Source: Oceanobacillus kimchii X50
Lineage (GTDB): Bacteria > Bacillota > Bacilli > Bacillales > Amphibacillaceae
NCBI RefSeq assembly: GCF_000340475.1
Contig: NZ_CM001792.1
Coordinates: 2,670,921-2,734,920, forward strand
Direction of reading: 5' to 3'
Length of the DNA stretch: 64,000 bases
In this document: piece after piece, positions 54,671 to 64,000 of the stretch
Numbering within the stretch: the stretch's first letter is position 1
How the letters are laid out: every line of letters begins with the position of its first letter
Translations under genes and position numbers: made by a program
The notes under the pieces: generated by a model
Databases searched by the model: none
The model's input: the letters and a program-made list of their open reading frames with translations, nothing else
Told to the model about the DNA's origin: nothing

Positions 54671-56263
54671 CTAACGCTTAATATCATCCATCACGTTTTG
54701 TTTTTCTTTCTGTCTTAGTTCCACTCTCCGTATTTTACCTGAGGTAGTTTTCGGTAATTCAGATACAAATTCTATTTTCCTAGGATATTTGTATGGAGCA
54801 ACACTATTTTTCACATGATCTTGTAATTCTTTTACTACTGCATCATTTCCAATTATATCTTCTTGTAAAATAATAAATGCTTTAACAACATTTCCTCTTT
54901 CCACATCCGGACTTGCTACAACAGCACACTCTTTAACCAAGGAGTGCTTAACTAATGCATCTTCTACCTCAAAGGGTCCGATCGTATATCCCGAAGTAAT
55001 GATAATATCATCACTTCTTCCTTCAAACCAGAAATATCCATCTTCATCAATTCGCGCTTGATCACCAGTTACATAATAATCCCCGCGTCGTGATTTCATT
55101 GTGCGTTCTTCATCCTTATAATATCCGATAAACAGAGCAGGCGTATCTAGCGGTATAGCAATATCTCCTACTATTCCATTTTTAACCGGATTTCCGTCTT
55201 CATCAATTACCAGTACGTTATTGCCCGGTGTTGGTTTCCCCATTGATCCTGGCCTTACTTCCATTCCTTTTAAAAATCCAAGTAATAATGTATTCTCTGT
55301 TTGTCCATATCCATCACGTACGGTAACATTAAAATGGTTGCGAAAACGCTCAATCACTTCTCGATTCAATGGTTCCCCCGCAGATACTGCACTGTGTAAA
55401 GCATCTAACTGGTATTCAGATAAATTTTCCAGTTTTGCCATTAAACGATATTCAGTTGGTGTACAACAAAATACATTTACTTGATGTCTTTCAAGGATTT
55501 CAAGATACCTCTTTGGCTCGAATTTCCCCTGATAAACGAGAGCAGTACCACCCTTATATAACACGGATAAGAATGGACTCCACACCCATTTTTGCCATCC
55601 TGGAGCAGCTGTTGCCCATACTGTATCTCCCTCTTCTATACTAAGCCAATGTTCTGGCGCCGTTTGCATATGAGCATAGCCCCAGCCATGTGTATGCATA
55701 ACTGCTTTTGGATTACCCGTTGTTCCTGATGTATAAGGTAAGAAAGCAATATCATCTTTTTTAGTAATCGTAGTCTCTAATTTGGAAGAAGCTGTTTGTT
55801 TCAAATAATCTAAAGACAACCATTCAGATTTCTCCTCCCCAACAGAAAACTTTATTAAATCATGAAATTCCCCTACATTTTGGAATTCGCTAGTGTACGC
55901 TGAATAACTTACAACACCCTTCACTTCACCATGAGTTATACGATATTGTAAATCCTTTGATCGAAACATTTCAGAACTGGGAATAATAATAATTCCTGTC
56001 TTTAGTGCTGCAAGATAAATTTCATAGGTTTCCATCAATCTCGGAAGCATGACAAGAATCTTATCACCTTTTGATAATCCATTTTCTAGAAATAAGTTCC
56101 CTATTTTGTTGGCATTATCAAATAATTGTTTGTACGTTATCTGTTTAGATTCACCTTTTTCGTCTTCCCATTTCACTGCAATTCTCGTTTGATCTTCTGC
56201 ATATTTCTCAAAATCATTTATAATATTGTACTGCTCTGGTGCAATTAAATCAGATTGCTTCAT
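54671..56263 (-). CDS. AMP-forming acyl-CoA synthetase (YtcI-like)
   Basis: A 530-residue adenylate-forming enzyme activating a carboxylic acid to its CoA thioester. P-loop-like LPYTSGTTGNPKAVMHTH, adenylate motif DGYGQTENTLLLG, hinge GDYYVTGDQARIDEDGYFWFEGRSDDII, and the catalytic Lys in LPKTTSGKIRRVELR. It is of the medium-chain (MACS) or acetate/propionate-like class, close in style to B. subtilis YtcI. The acid is not known. The ATG at 56263 follows GGAGGGGG; a TTG one codon earlier is possible. Confidence 0.92.
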   Translation of the reverse strand: MKQSDLIAPEQYNIINDFEKYAEDQTRIAVKWEDEKGESKQITYKQLFDNANKIGNLFLENGLSKGDKILVMLPRLMETYEIYLAALKTGIIIIPSSEMFRSKDLQYRITHGEVKGVVSYSAYTSEFQNVGEFHDLIKFSVGEEKSEWLSLDYLKQTASSKLETTITKKDDIAFLPYTSGTTGNPKAVMHTHGWGYAHMQTAPEHWLSIEEGDTVWATAAPGWQKWVWSPFLSVLYKGGTALVYQGKFEPKRYLEILERHQVNVFCCTPTEYRLMAKLENLSEYQLDALHSAVSAGEPLNREVIERFRNHFNVTVRDGYGQTENTLLLGFLKGMEVRPGSMGKPTPGNNVLVIDEDGNPVKNGIVGDIAIPLDTPALFIGYYKDEERTMKSRRGDYYVTGDQARIDEDGYFWFEGRSDDIIITSGYTIGPFEVEDALVKHSLVKECAVVASPDVERGNVVKAFIILQEDIIGNDAVVKELQDHVKNSVAPYKYPRKIEFVSELPKTTSGKIRRVELRQKEKQNVMDDIKR

Positions 56264-56445
56264 CAATTATTTCCCCCTCCTCAATTTAGTACCTACTACT
56301 ATGTTCTGATTATTATAGCAGAAACTAACATTAATTCAAAACGATATTAATATTCAGATCATATATCGTACTTACTAGCTAGAATCGAATAACTGGTGTA
56401 TGATTCGATATATTAGGGAATAGTACAGTTAAGGAGTGTGAGAAC

Positions 56446-57450
56446 GTGCAAGAATTTAATGAAAAAGATTTTGAACAGGCTTATAATCAAGAAACTTCTA
56501 AAATAAATAATCAGTTAGATAAAGAGATATTATTTGCAATGATAGGTGATGTAAACACTGGGAAATCTTCTACCATAAACCAATTAATTGGTGATGAAGT
56601 AGCAAAGGTTGGAGCAAAACCAGGAGAAACGACTGGAATTGATAAGTATATTTATCGAGATAAAATTATTTTTGCAGATACTCCAGGTCTAGATGATATT
56701 AATCATAAAAATTCGGAGGAAACTATTTCTTTCTACCAACAAGCAGATGTTGTTTTATTTTTCTTAAACGCTGCAGGTACTGTATTTTCTGATGGGGAAC
56801 GAAAATCCTTCGAACTAATTGAAAAACACAACAAAAATATTGTATTTGTATTAAATAAAATTGATGCTGCAGATGATATTCCGACTCTTGTTCAATATAT
56901 AAAGAAGCATACGAAAAATCGTTACACTGTCGTACCGATATCATCACGTACCGGTGAAAATATTCATCAATTGCGCGATGAAATTTTAAGTATTCTTAAA
57001 AAAAAACATAAAGAAATTCAGTTCGCACGACTAATCAAAGAAAAGTCTGCTACTGCAAACAAATGGATTTTAGCAGCTTCCGGATCTGCAACAGCTGTAG
57101 GCGCTGTTCCATTACCAGGTTCTGATTTCGTTCCGCTTACTGGAATACAAGTTGGTCTAATTGTTCGTTTAGCTGCCCTTTACGAAAAACCTCTCTCCAA
57201 AAAGAAAGCAAGAGAACTTACCATTGCTACCATTACAGGTAATATTGGTAGAACTATCTTTCGACAGGTGACAAAATTTGTTCCAGGTGCAGGCTCTGTT
57301 ATAGGTGGAAGTGTTGCTGGTGGAATGACTTTAGCCTTAGGTTATGCAGTGAAATATGCATTTGAAAATAATATTGAATTAAATGCTGATACATTAAAAT
57401 CGTTATATACGTACTTTCAGGAAAAAGATAAGAAAGCTTCTCGTCAATAG
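56446..57450 (+). CDS. GTPase with C-terminal DUF697 domain
   Basis: A 334-residue protein. The N-terminal Era/YihA-like GTPase domain (about 25-195) has G1 GDVNTGKSS, G3 DTPGLDD, G4 NKID and G5 SSRTG. The C-terminal part (about 205-320) has small-residue-rich hydrophobic helices (WILAASGSATAVGAVPLPG, VIGGSVAGGMTLALGYAV) as in DUF697 proteins, suggesting membrane association. It starts at GTG (56446) after AAGGAGTG. It is monocistronic. The function of this family in Bacillaceae is unknown; stress or membrane-related roles are only guesses. Confidence 0.85.
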   Translation: MQEFNEKDFEQAYNQETSKINNQLDKEILFAMIGDVNTGKSSTINQLIGDEVAKVGAKPGETTGIDKYIYRDKIIFADTPGLDDINHKNSEETISFYQQADVVLFFLNAAGTVFSDGERKSFELIEKHNKNIVFVLNKIDAADDIPTLVQYIKKHTKNRYTVVPISSRTGENIHQLRDEILSILKKKHKEIQFARLIKEKSATANKWILAASGSATAVGAVPLPGSDFVPLTGIQVGLIVRLAALYEKPLSKKKARELTIATITGNIGRTIFRQVTKFVPGAGSVIGGSVAGGMTLALGYAVKYAFENNIELNADTLKSLYTYFQEKDKKASRQ

Positions 57451-57467
57451 CAGCGAGAAGCTTTTTT
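57433..57467 (+). terminator. terminator overlapping the GTPase gene end
   Basis: AAAGCTTCTCG and CGAGAAGCTTT with a 10-base loop, then TTT. The left arm encodes the last residues KKASRQ. Confidence 0.85.
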
Positions 57468-57529
57468 GCACGAATCAGTTTCATAATAACTGAACTAACC
57501 ACGTCAGGCTTTGCTTGCGCCTATGTTAA

Positions 57530-58093
57530 TTACACATATTCATTTCGCAATATAGAGTACATCTTTATATCTTCTTGTTTTCCTTTACGAAACATTGATT
57601 TTCGCAGCGTACCCTCATATGTCATCCCTACTGTTTCCATTAGACGATAAGAAGCAATATTATCCGGTACACACCTTGCTTGAATCCGTTCTAACTCCAT
57701 TTCTTTAAAGCCAAAGTTAATTATTTTCTTTACTGCTTCAGTACCTAGACCTTGCCTCCAAAATTCTCGAGATATTGCATAAGCTAATTCTGCACTGTAA
57801 TGTTTTTTATTCCAAACTAAATCAATTGTTCCAATTACCTGATTTTTTTCTTTCCATACAATTGCCCAAGGACCAACACCATTTTCCTCGTATTGCTTAA
57901 ATGCGAACTGAATAAAAGCATGAGTATCTTGTAACGTTCGATGGGCGTCCCAAGTTAAATGTGTTGTTAACATTGGATCCGATGCATAAGCATGGATATC
58001 ATCTATATCACTTTCCTCCACTTGCCTTAAGATTAATCGATTTGTGTCTAATCTCGGATATGGTGTAAACAAATCCTGTATCAGCAATTTCAT
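57530..58093 (-). CDS. RimJ/RimL-type GNAT acetyltransferase
   Basis: A 187-residue N-acetyltransferase. TPYPRLDTNRLILRQVEESDIDDI and the acetyl-CoA motif AISREFWRQGLGTEAVKKIINFGF are diagnostic. RIQARCVPDNIASYRLMETVGMTYEG completes the RimJ-like fold. Relatives modify ribosomal proteins or small molecules. GGGAGGAGAG immediately precedes the ATG at 58093; four upstream in-frame codons are discounted. Confidence 0.9.
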   Translation of the reverse strand: MKLLIQDLFTPYPRLDTNRLILRQVEESDIDDIHAYASDPMLTTHLTWDAHRTLQDTHAFIQFAFKQYEENGVGPWAIVWKEKNQVIGTIDLVWNKKHYSAELAYAISREFWRQGLGTEAVKKIINFGFKEMELERIQARCVPDNIASYRLMETVGMTYEGTLRKSMFRKGKQEDIKMYSILRNEYV

Positions 58094-58194
58094 CTCTCCT
58101 CCCATTTAAGTGAAAATTATAATTATTATAAAGGATTAGAACTACGATGTCACCAAGAGGAGGGATAAAAGATATTTTTATTTTTCCCCGTTTG

Positions 58195-59604
58195 TTATAT
58201 TTTTCGTTTTAGCATTTCTTTTCCATCATACGTGTATAACATTTCTTTTTCTTCCAAAACGGTCTCTAAATGAATGGTTCTTCCCCATAACTGATAAATA
58301 TATGGCATTACGTGTTCCAAGTATTTTATATCTAACTCAATTCCCTCGTACCCGTGTACAAGATACAGTTCACCATTGCGAAGATAATCTCCATTCTCTA
58401 CCGTAATATACGGAAAACCACCATTAACCCGCATGGAGATAAGTTGATCGCGAATTTGCTGATGATCTTTTTCCGTAATGCGATAATCTCTTCCTTTTTT
58501 CTCAAAAAGATACATATCTTCTTGCGCAACAAGATCTTTTGTTAAGTAATTACGAATAAACGAAATATCCGATTCAATTTCTCTGACTTCAAAGATTTTT
58601 TCTCTTCCACCATTCGGTTTGTAACCATTTTCTATCATTTCTTTTGTAGGATGGTTATATCGATCCTCGATGTCTTCAAATATTTTTATGCCTAAATAAT
58701 ATGGATTTATGGAAGTTCGAGATGGCTGTACTACGCCTGCATTTAATTTAGAGTATTCAATAGTTTCATTCGTTGTTAAATCAAGTTCTCGCATAATACG
58801 TTGGTGCCAATAAGATGCCCAACCTTCATTCATAATTTTTGTTTCCAGTTGTGGCCAAAAGTAAAGCATTTCTTCACGCATCATCGTTAAAATATCCCGT
58901 TGCCAACCTTCAAGTTCACGACTGTATTTTTCAATAAATAGAAGAATATCTTTCTCTGGTTGTGCTGGTATTTTCTTCGTTTTTTTTCTTTTCTTTGGTT
59001 CTTGTTTTAATTGATCTTCATCTAATTTCCATAAATCATCGTACTCAGATACTCTCGATTTTGTAGTATCCTCTATTTCTTCCTCCTCGTTTTGTGGTAA
59101 TTTAGAACGAACGATAGATGGATCAATATGCTCTTGAATCGATAATACTGCATCGAGAAAACTTTCCACTTCGTCTTTACCATAAACCATTTCATAATGA
59201 GCAATTCTCTCTGCAGTAGCAGTCATACTCTCCACCATATCACGACGTGTATTAGAAAAACGAATATTATTTTTAAAGAAATCACAATGAGCAAGAACAT
59301 GTGCAATAATCAATTTGTTTTGCACCAAGCTATTTGTATCTAATAAAAAAGCGTAGCATGGATCTGAATTAATGACTAATTCATAAATTTGGCTTAATCC
59401 TAAATCATATTGAAGTTTCATTTTATGAAATTGTTTTCCAAAACTCCAATGGGTAAACCTGGTAGGCATACCATATGCACCGAATGTATAAATAATATCC
59501 GCTGGGCAAATCTCGTACCTCATCGGATAAAAATCAAGCCCAAATCCCTTTGCCACTTCCGTAATTTCTTCAATTGCATATGATAATTCTTTTGTCTGAT
59601 CCAA
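58195..59604 (-). CDS. spoVR: SpoVR family sporulation protein
   Basis: A 469-residue cytoplasmic protein, full length for SpoVR. Recognisable blocks are [29 protein letters not shown] (in part: [12 protein letters not shown]), [18 protein letters not shown] and [16 protein letters not shown]. SpoVR affects spore cortex formation in B. subtilis, by an unknown mechanism. GGAGGG is spaced 8 bases from a TTG at 59604; the open frame reaches a GTG at 59625. It is encoded downstream of yhbH on the same strand with a terminator between. Confidence 0.95.
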   Translation of the reverse strand: MDQTKELSYAIEEITEVAKGFGLDFYPMRYEICPADIIYTFGAYGMPTRFTHWSFGKQFHKMKLQYDLGLSQIYELVINSDPCYAFLLDTNSLVQNKLIIAHVLAHCDFFKNNIRFSNTRRDMVESMTATAERIAHYEMVYGKDEVESFLDAVLSIQEHIDPSIVRSKLPQNEEEEIEDTTKSRVSEYDDLWKLDEDQLKQEPKKRKKTKKIPAQPEKDILLFIEKYSRELEGWQRDILTMMREEMLYFWPQLETKIMNEGWASYWHQRIMRELDLTTNETIEYSKLNAGVVQPSRTSINPYYLGIKIFEDIEDRYNHPTKEMIENGYKPNGGREKIFEVREIESDISFIRNYLTKDLVAQEDMYLFEKKGRDYRITEKDHQQIRDQLISMRVNGGFPYITVENGDYLRNGELYLVHGYEGIELDIKYLEHVMPYIYQLWGRTIHLETVLEEKEMLYTYDGKEMLKRKI

Positions 59605-59838
59605 CAAATATCCCTCCTCAATCACTTATTAATAGTCTATGATACAGAGCTAAAAAATTTACGTAGAATTGCCAGAGTTTTAAATATCTAGATTTTAAAC
59701 AAGTAAAAAATGCTTGTGAACAATAAAGTGAAACATACAGTCGGTTTTTTACTACTCTCAGGATAAAGGGATTTAATAATCATTAGAGAATAAAAATTAA
59801 CAATGCTTCGCTTATAATCCCTTTCAAAGAAAATATTA

Positions 59839-59878
59839 AAAGGCTCAAAAGCATGTGTTACCTTACTTTTGAGCCTTT
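59839..59878. terminator. terminator of yhbH
   Basis: AAAGGCTCAAAAG and CTTTTGAGCCTTT form a 13-bp perfect stem with a 14-base loop, directly after the yhbH stop on the minus strand. The 213 bp up to spoVR (59626-59838) hold no gene, only the AT-rich presumed spoVR promoter region. Confidence 0.85.
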
Positions 59879-59882
59879 ACCA

Positions 59883-61055
59883 CTATACTTTTTCGGACTG
59901 CTTATGAAAGAAACTTTTCATCGCATGATAGACATCTGCTTTTTCTTTTAATATATAATGCTTAAATTTCGGATCTTCAATATTCTTATAGGCATTCATT
60001 AACGTAGAATAGCGATTATAGCCATTAACCTCGCCATATCCAAACATATTCGATTTTTCCATAATTTCATGGACTAGATCTATACAAGTAGCATTATCTG
60101 AGCTAATATTCTCACCATCAGAAAAATGGAATGGATAAATATTATAGCTTCTTGGATTAAACTTCTCTTCAATAACTTCTAATGCTTTATAATAAGCAGA
60201 AGAACAAATCGTTCCACCACTCTCTCCTTTAGAAAAGAAATCTTTCTCAGAAACAACTTTTGCTTCGGTATGATGCGCTATAAATTCAAATTCTACAGTA
60301 TCATACTTCGTACGCAAAAAACGATTCATCCAAAAGAAAAAGCTTCGTGCCATATACTTCTCAAAAGTCCCCATAGAAGCACTTGTATCCATCATTGCTA
60401 TAACAACTGCTTTAGAGTCTCGCCTAATTACTTCATTCCATGTTTTAAAACGGAGATCATCATTATAAATAGGAGTAATTTGCGCCTTCCCTTCACGTGC
60501 ATTTCGTTTTAATGCAGTTAAAATAGTACGCTTCTTATCAACATTTCCCATTAGACCTTTTTTACGAACATCATTAAATTCAATTTTTTCTGTGGTAATT
60601 TCCGCTTCATCTTTCTGTTCAAGATTTGGTAGCTCTAACTCTTGAAACAATGCTTCTTCAATTTCCGCAATAGATACCTCAGATTCATAAAAATCGGTTC
60701 CTGGCTGATCTCCTGCTTTCTTTCCATTACCCTGCCCTTGTTGTCCTTGTTGGGAAGCATTCGGATCACGAGCTACGACATCTCCAACTTCTGATTCTCC
60801 ATCCCCTTGCCCGACATGTTTTGATTTCTCATAATTATATCGAATTTTATATTCATCTAGTGAACGTATCGGTATCTTCACGACATCGCGACCATTGGAC
60901 ATAATAATATTCTCTTCACTAACCAGATCAGGTAAATTGTTTTTAATCGCATCTTTAACTTTATCATTATGTCGTTGCTGATCTTGATATCCTTTACGAT
61001 GGAGAGACCAGTTTTCCTGGGAAACTACAAAATTATGCTCATGTTCTTCCGGCAT
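59883..61055 (-). CDS. yhbH: YhbH sporulation protein (DUF444, vWA-like)
   Basis: A 390-residue protein of the UPF0229/YeaH-YhbH family. N-terminal [33 protein letters not shown] region (key words WSLHRKG, RHNDKVK), a glycine/glutamine-rich linker, and a vWA-like domain with a MIDAS-type motif [12 protein letters not shown]. In many bacteria it is encoded with the kinase PrkA and SpoVR; here spoVR follows but prkA is not in the window. Sporulation-related, molecular role unknown. Confidence 0.94.
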   Translation of the reverse strand: MPEEHEHNFVVSQENWSLHRKGYQDQQRHNDKVKDAIKNNLPDLVSEENIIMSNGRDVVKIPIRSLDEYKIRYNYEKSKHVGQGDGESEVGDVVARDPNASQQGQQGQGNGKKAGDQPGTDFYESEVSIAEIEEALFQELELPNLEQKDEAEITTEKIEFNDVRKKGLMGNVDKKRTILTALKRNAREGKAQITPIYNDDLRFKTWNEVIRRDSKAVVIAMMDTSASMGTFEKYMARSFFFWMNRFLRTKYDTVEFEFIAHHTEAKVVSEKDFFSKGESGGTICSSAYYKALEVIEEKFNPRSYNIYPFHFSDGENISSDNATCIDLVHEIMEKSNMFGYGEVNGYNRYSTLMNAYKNIEDPKFKHYILKEKADVYHAMKSFFHKQSEKV

Positions 61056-61156
61056 GTTAACCCTCTCCTATTATTATAATTTTCAGTATTTTCAAGCTAT
61101 AAAATACTTTCTTTATCCTATGCAATAGAATACAAGTTATTTCCTAATAATTGAAA

Positions 61157-61181
61157 ATAGGGCTAACAAGTCTAGCCCTAT
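61157..61181 (-). terminator. terminator at the TSUP gene end
   Basis: ATAGGGCTA and TAGCCCTAT pair with a 7-base loop and overlap the stop codon; on the minus strand TTTTC follows. Confidence 0.75.
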
Positions 61182-61966
61182 AAATTAAAAATAATATCTG
61201 TCCATATTTTGATTGCAGTTCCAGTAATTAATATCGCTAGAATCCACTGAAGTAACGATGTATTAACTTTTTGTCCTATCTTCGCTCCAAGTGGTGCTGC
61301 AATTAAACTTGAAATAATCATAATAACAGCTGGAAGCAGCGGGACCTGACCTGTCGAAATCTTACCGATTGTTGAACCAATAGAGGAGATAAAAGTAATT
61401 GCTAAGGATGATGCAATTGTAACTCTCATTGGAATTTTTAAAAGGGTAAGCATAATCGGTACTAATAAAAATGCTCCAGCTGCCCCCACAATCCCTGCTC
61501 CAATTCCAACAATTAATGCCAACACACTCGCTACTACTCTATTAAACTGGATCTGATCAGATTTAGCATTAACCGTTTTTCTTGGAATAAACATCATGAT
61601 TGCTGCTATTATTGCTAATAAACCATAAACAATATTGATGATTCCTTCAGAAAAAGAACTAGACCCGAAACTTCCAATAATACTACCAATTAATACACTC
61701 ACACCCATATATCCAATTAACGAACGGTGTAAATAACCAGTGTTACGATAAGCCCAAACACCACCAATAGTTGCAAAAAATACCTGTACGGCACTAATTC
61801 CTGATACTTCATGCGCAGTGAAAGCAGTTAAACCTAGCATAGACGGGATGTATAACAACAGTGGATATTTTATGATCGATCCACCGATCCCAATCATTCC
61901 GGAAATTAATGATCCAATAAATCCAATCATAAAAACCGTAATCATTAATAAAATATCAAATTCCAC
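61178..61966 (-). CDS. TSUP (TauE/SafE) sulfur-compound exporter, YrkJ-like
   Basis: A 262-residue membrane protein with eight or so helices in two repeats: [24 protein letters not shown] near the N-terminus (motif GMIGIGGS) and [20 protein letters not shown] in the middle (GIVGAAGAF). The family exports sulfite, thiosulfate-like or organosulfur anions. It is on the same strand as TusA, MBL and rhodanese genes upstream, the order of B. subtilis yrkF-H-I-J, separated from them by a family B repeat. Probably the last member of a sulfane-sulfur module. Confidence 0.88.
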   Translation of the reverse strand: MEFDILLMITVFMIGFIGSLISGMIGIGGSIIKYPLLLYIPSMLGLTAFTAHEVSGISAVQVFFATIGGVWAYRNTGYLHRSLIGYMGVSVLIGSIIGSFGSSSFSEGIINIVYGLLAIIAAIMMFIPRKTVNAKSDQIQFNRVVASVLALIVGIGAGIVGAAGAFLLVPIMLTLLKIPMRVTIASSLAITFISSIGSTIGKISTGQVPLLPAVIMIISSLIAAPLGAKIGQKVNTSLLQWILAILITGTAIKIWTDIIFNL

Positions 61967-61990
61967 AATTTTCCCTCCTCACAAAAGAAA

Positions 61991-62281
61991 GGGGTTGAGA
62001 CAAAAATATTTACACAAAAGTTAAATCCGAATGAATAGGTTTTGAAAACCCGCTTCAGAAATATACTTCGCTTTCCGTGGGTGACTGATGAGCCTCCGGT
62101 TGCTTCGCAATCCGGGGTCTCACCTAGGCCTTACTCCCACAGGACAAGGAAGACCTCGACAACATTGCATCGCACGCAGAAAATCGATTTTTGATTTTCA
62201 AGGAGATTCCGTATATTTCTTACGCTTATTCTAGCTATCATTCATTTGACTTTTGAAAAAAACTTTTTGTTATGTCCAATC
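61991..62281. repeat. intergenic repeat family B, long copy with inverted ends
   Basis: Left end GGGGTTGAGACAAAAA and right end TTTTTGTTATGTCCAATCTC are near-inverted. Inside lie GTGACTGATGAGCCTCC, CCGGGGTCTCACCTAGG and CTCCCACAGGA, the core shared with 20580-20720. The element splits the TSUP gene from the tusA-like gene. It carries no ORF. Confidence 0.6.
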
Positions 62282-62282
62282 T

Positions 62283-62522
62283 CTATTGTTTGTCACGAGC
62301 TTTTTTAATCCAAAATTTGAATACACCGTCTTCTTCCCTAGACTCCAGTAGTTCATGACCACCTGATTTAGCCCAAGCAGTCAAATCATTTTTTGCACCT
62401 GGGTCGGTTGCGTGGATTTCGATAATCTCACCTGAATTAATTTTTCCTATTGCTTTCTTTGTTCTTACGATTGGCATTGGGCATGCCAATCCTTTTGCGT
62501 CTAACACTTTTTTTACATTCAT
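62283..62522 (-). CDS. TusA-like sulfur carrier protein (YrkI-like)
   Basis: A 79-residue SirA/TusA-family protein. The conserved CPMP motif (KGLACPMPIVRTKKAI) with Cys near residue 14 carries persulfide sulfur. The length is standard. It lies 31 bases downstream of the MBL-rhodanese gene. It is expected to shuttle sulfane sulfur to or from rhodaneses. Confidence 0.92.
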   Translation of the reverse strand: MNVKKVLDAKGLACPMPIVRTKKAIGKINSGEIIEIHATDPGAKNDLTAWAKSGGHELLESREEDGVFKFWIKKARDKQ

Positions 62523-62553
62523 TTTTTATCCTCCTAATTAGTTAAAGTTTAAG

Positions 62554-63675
62554 TTAGCGAATAGCACATCGGTTTGGACCAATCTCCATTTCACGCTGTT
62601 TTTCTATATCTGGGTTAATTTTACCTATATTGGTTTCACGAATTTGTTGATAAGCATTTGGTTGTGGCGGTAAATTTTTTGTAACAGATCTTGTAAACGC
62701 TTCTTCGTCCATATTCAATCCGTGGTTTTCTTCATATAGCTTGGCTAATTTTTTCGCTACAGTACCATCCTCATTCAACTCTTCCATAATCATAAAGTGT
62801 GCTGGCAATACAATTAATTCACCAGACAGTTCTTTATACTTGTTATACAGGCTATCTCTTAAATTATCACTCCATGATTCAGCTTTTCCGGCTAAGTCTG
62901 GTCTTCCGATGGAATCAATAAATAAAATATCGCCTGTCAATAGATACATATCATCAATAATCAACGATGTTGAACCAATCGTGTGCCCTGGTGTATAAAT
63001 TGCTTTTATATCAACCGTTGAAGAACCAACTGTCAGTTGACTGCCGTCTTCTAGTCTTTCATATTGAAAGGTAACCTCTTCTGCATCCCGTGGTGGTAGC
63101 CAATAAGACCCACTTGTTTGTTCTGCAAGTTTGCGTCCTCCGGAAATATGATCTGCATGTAAGTGCGTATCAATCGCGTGTATAATTTTGACTTCTTTTT
63201 CTTCCGTAAATTTCATATATTTATCTATCATTCTTGTCGAATCGATAATTGCCGCTTCTCCATCTGAGATAATCATATAAGATAAACATCCTTTTCCGAT
63301 TCGTACAAATTGATACAATTCACCTTTACCAATTAAATCACCTAATTTTATTGGCTCTAAATGCTCACTCCATGCTTTCATTCCACCTTCAAGATAGAAA
63401 ACATCAACATCTTTCTCAACAAGCATTTCCGCTACCATCACCGAAGAGCCTTCTTTTGCACAAACCACCAGAATATCTTTATCAGATGGCAGTTCCGTTA
63501 CTAAACCATCGACACCTTCTAATAATTCAAAATAAGGAATGTTCTTGTACGTAAGTTTTTCACCTTCTATTTTCCAATCTTCAAAATCTGATTGATTACG
63601 AACATCCAAAATAAACAATTCTTCTTTTTGCAAAATGCGCTGTGTTAATTCATCTGTGCTCATCTTTGTTATCAT
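62554..63675 (-). CDS. rhodanese-metallo-beta-lactamase fusion, YrkH/persulfide-dioxygenase-like
   Basis: A 373-residue cytoplasmic protein. An N-terminal rhodanese-like domain (1-110) carries [17 protein letters not shown] and a possible active Cys72 in VVCAKEGSS. The metallo-beta-lactamase domain (about 115-330) has the metal motif His171-Leu-His173-Ala-Asp175-His176 ([11 protein letters not shown]), TPGHTIGST and [17 protein letters not shown], as in ETHE1/CstB-type persulfide dioxygenases. GAGGGTATAAAA precedes the ATG at 63675; the longer frame to 63762 has no ribosome site. Likely oxidises or detoxifies persulfides together with the neighbours. Confidence 0.9.
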   Translation of the reverse strand: MITKMSTDELTQRILQKEELFILDVRNQSDFEDWKIEGEKLTYKNIPYFELLEGVDGLVTELPSDKDILVVCAKEGSSVMVAEMLVEKDVDVFYLEGGMKAWSEHLEPIKLGDLIGKGELYQFVRIGKGCLSYMIISDGEAAIIDSTRMIDKYMKFTEEKEVKIIHAIDTHLHADHISGGRKLAEQTSGSYWLPPRDAEEVTFQYERLEDGSQLTVGSSTVDIKAIYTPGHTIGSTSLIIDDMYLLTGDILFIDSIGRPDLAGKAESWSDNLRDSLYNKYKELSGELIVLPAHFMIMEELNEDGTVAKKLAKLYEENHGLNMDEEAFTRSVTKNLPPQPNAYQQIRETNIGKINPDIEKQREMEIGPNRCAIR

Positions 63676-63727
63676 TTTTATACCCTCATCTGTATCTGAA
63701 ATATTAAAAATAAAATGCCTTCTCGGC

Positions 63728-64000
63728 TTAAATATCGCTTTGCATATACCCTGACCATTCACTCATCCCTGGTTTGACATTAACTACATTTCCAAAACCG
63801 CTATCAATGAGCTTTTGAGCTGCCATCCCGCTACGTGTACCAGTTCGGCAAATAATATAGATTGTCTTGTCTTTATCTAGTTCGTCCTTGCGATTATCTA
63901 TTTCTCCTAAAGGAATGGAAATCGCCTGTGGAATATGGCCAAATGCATATTCTGCTTGCTCACGCACGTCTACCAATATTGCTTGATCGGTATGATAGTC
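63728..64000 (-). CDS. rhodanese-domain sulfurtransferase, N-terminus cut by window edge
   Basis: The frame is open to the right edge (90 residues present). It is a rhodanese domain: [25 protein letters not shown], then the active-site loop [10 protein letters not shown] with the persulfide Cys, and the end [13 protein letters not shown]. Given the neighbours it could be the C-terminal half of a TusA-rhodanese fusion such as YrkF. The missing part cannot be judged. It is the most upstream visible gene of the sulfur cluster. Confidence 0.88.
   Translation of the reverse strand, partial: DYHTDQAILVDVREQAEYAFGHIPQAISIPLGEIDNRKDELDKDKTIYIICRTGTRSGMAAQKLIDSGFGNVVNVKPGMSEWSGYMQSDI

Overview
The window is a chromosomal segment of a low-GC, endospore-forming Bacillaceae bacterium. 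Gene content and protein style fit Oceanobacillus, probably close to O. iheyensis; that name is an inference from recognition, not from a search. Support comes from strong GGAGG ribosome binding sites, frequent TTG/GTG starts, sporulation genes (a YtaF-like protein, an alpha/beta SASP, SpoVR, YhbH), T-box and SAM-I leaders, and Bacillaceae-type intergenic repeats. I found no rRNA, tRNA, CRISPR array, prophage or intact insertion sequence.

Layout. 1-5.9 kb: topB (cut by the left edge), ytaF, an auxin-efflux-type carrier followed by a tiny membrane ORF, and cvfB behind a promoter-leader-terminator unit. 6-10.8 kb: an M3 oligoendopeptidase, then an RNPP-like cell-cell signalling locus. This locus holds a helix-turn-helix/TPR regulator, a 55-residue exported peptide precursor ending in two copies of EEEHPDPS, and a divergent secreted subtilisin. 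It is the most attractive candidate system in the window. 11-17.3 kb: a Cof-type HAD phosphatase and the mannitol operon mtlA-mtlR-mtlF-mtlD with a CcpA-like site and an operator palindrome. 17.3-24.4 kb: a gene-poor stretch, paired half-size chromate transporters, a FadR-type regulator, a YciI protein, asparagine synthetase, rpiA and an acetyltransferase whose stop codon lies in a repeat. 24.4-30.2 kb: a five-gene oligopeptide ABC transporter operon.

30.8-47.8 kb is an amino-acid biosynthesis region. The operon ilvB-ilvH-ilvC-leuA-leuB-leuC-leuD-ilvA is preceded by a T-box whose specifier I read as AUC (Ile). Next to it are ilvD and, divergently, a class V aminotransferase plus serA; ilvE follows. 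ilvD and the aminotransferase-serA pair share an intergenic region with CodY-like boxes. Together these genes turn threonine and pyruvate into Ile, Val and Leu, and 3-phosphoglycerate toward serine. IlvA is a short form without a C-terminal regulatory domain.

48-64 kb is mixed: an aldo/keto reductase, a SASP, an SRPBCC protein, a YitT membrane protein, a SAM-riboswitch-controlled O-acetylhomoserine sulfhydrylase, a small secreted protein, an M19 dipeptidase, an acyl-CoA synthetase, a GTPase-DUF697 protein, an acetyltransferase, spoVR, yhbH, and finally a sulfane-sulfur cluster resembling yrkF-yrkH-yrkI-yrkJ that runs off the right edge.

Three intergenic repeat families are visible. Family A has five copies of about 90-140 bp with inverted ends and a central hairpin. 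Family B has two copies. Family C has one copy.
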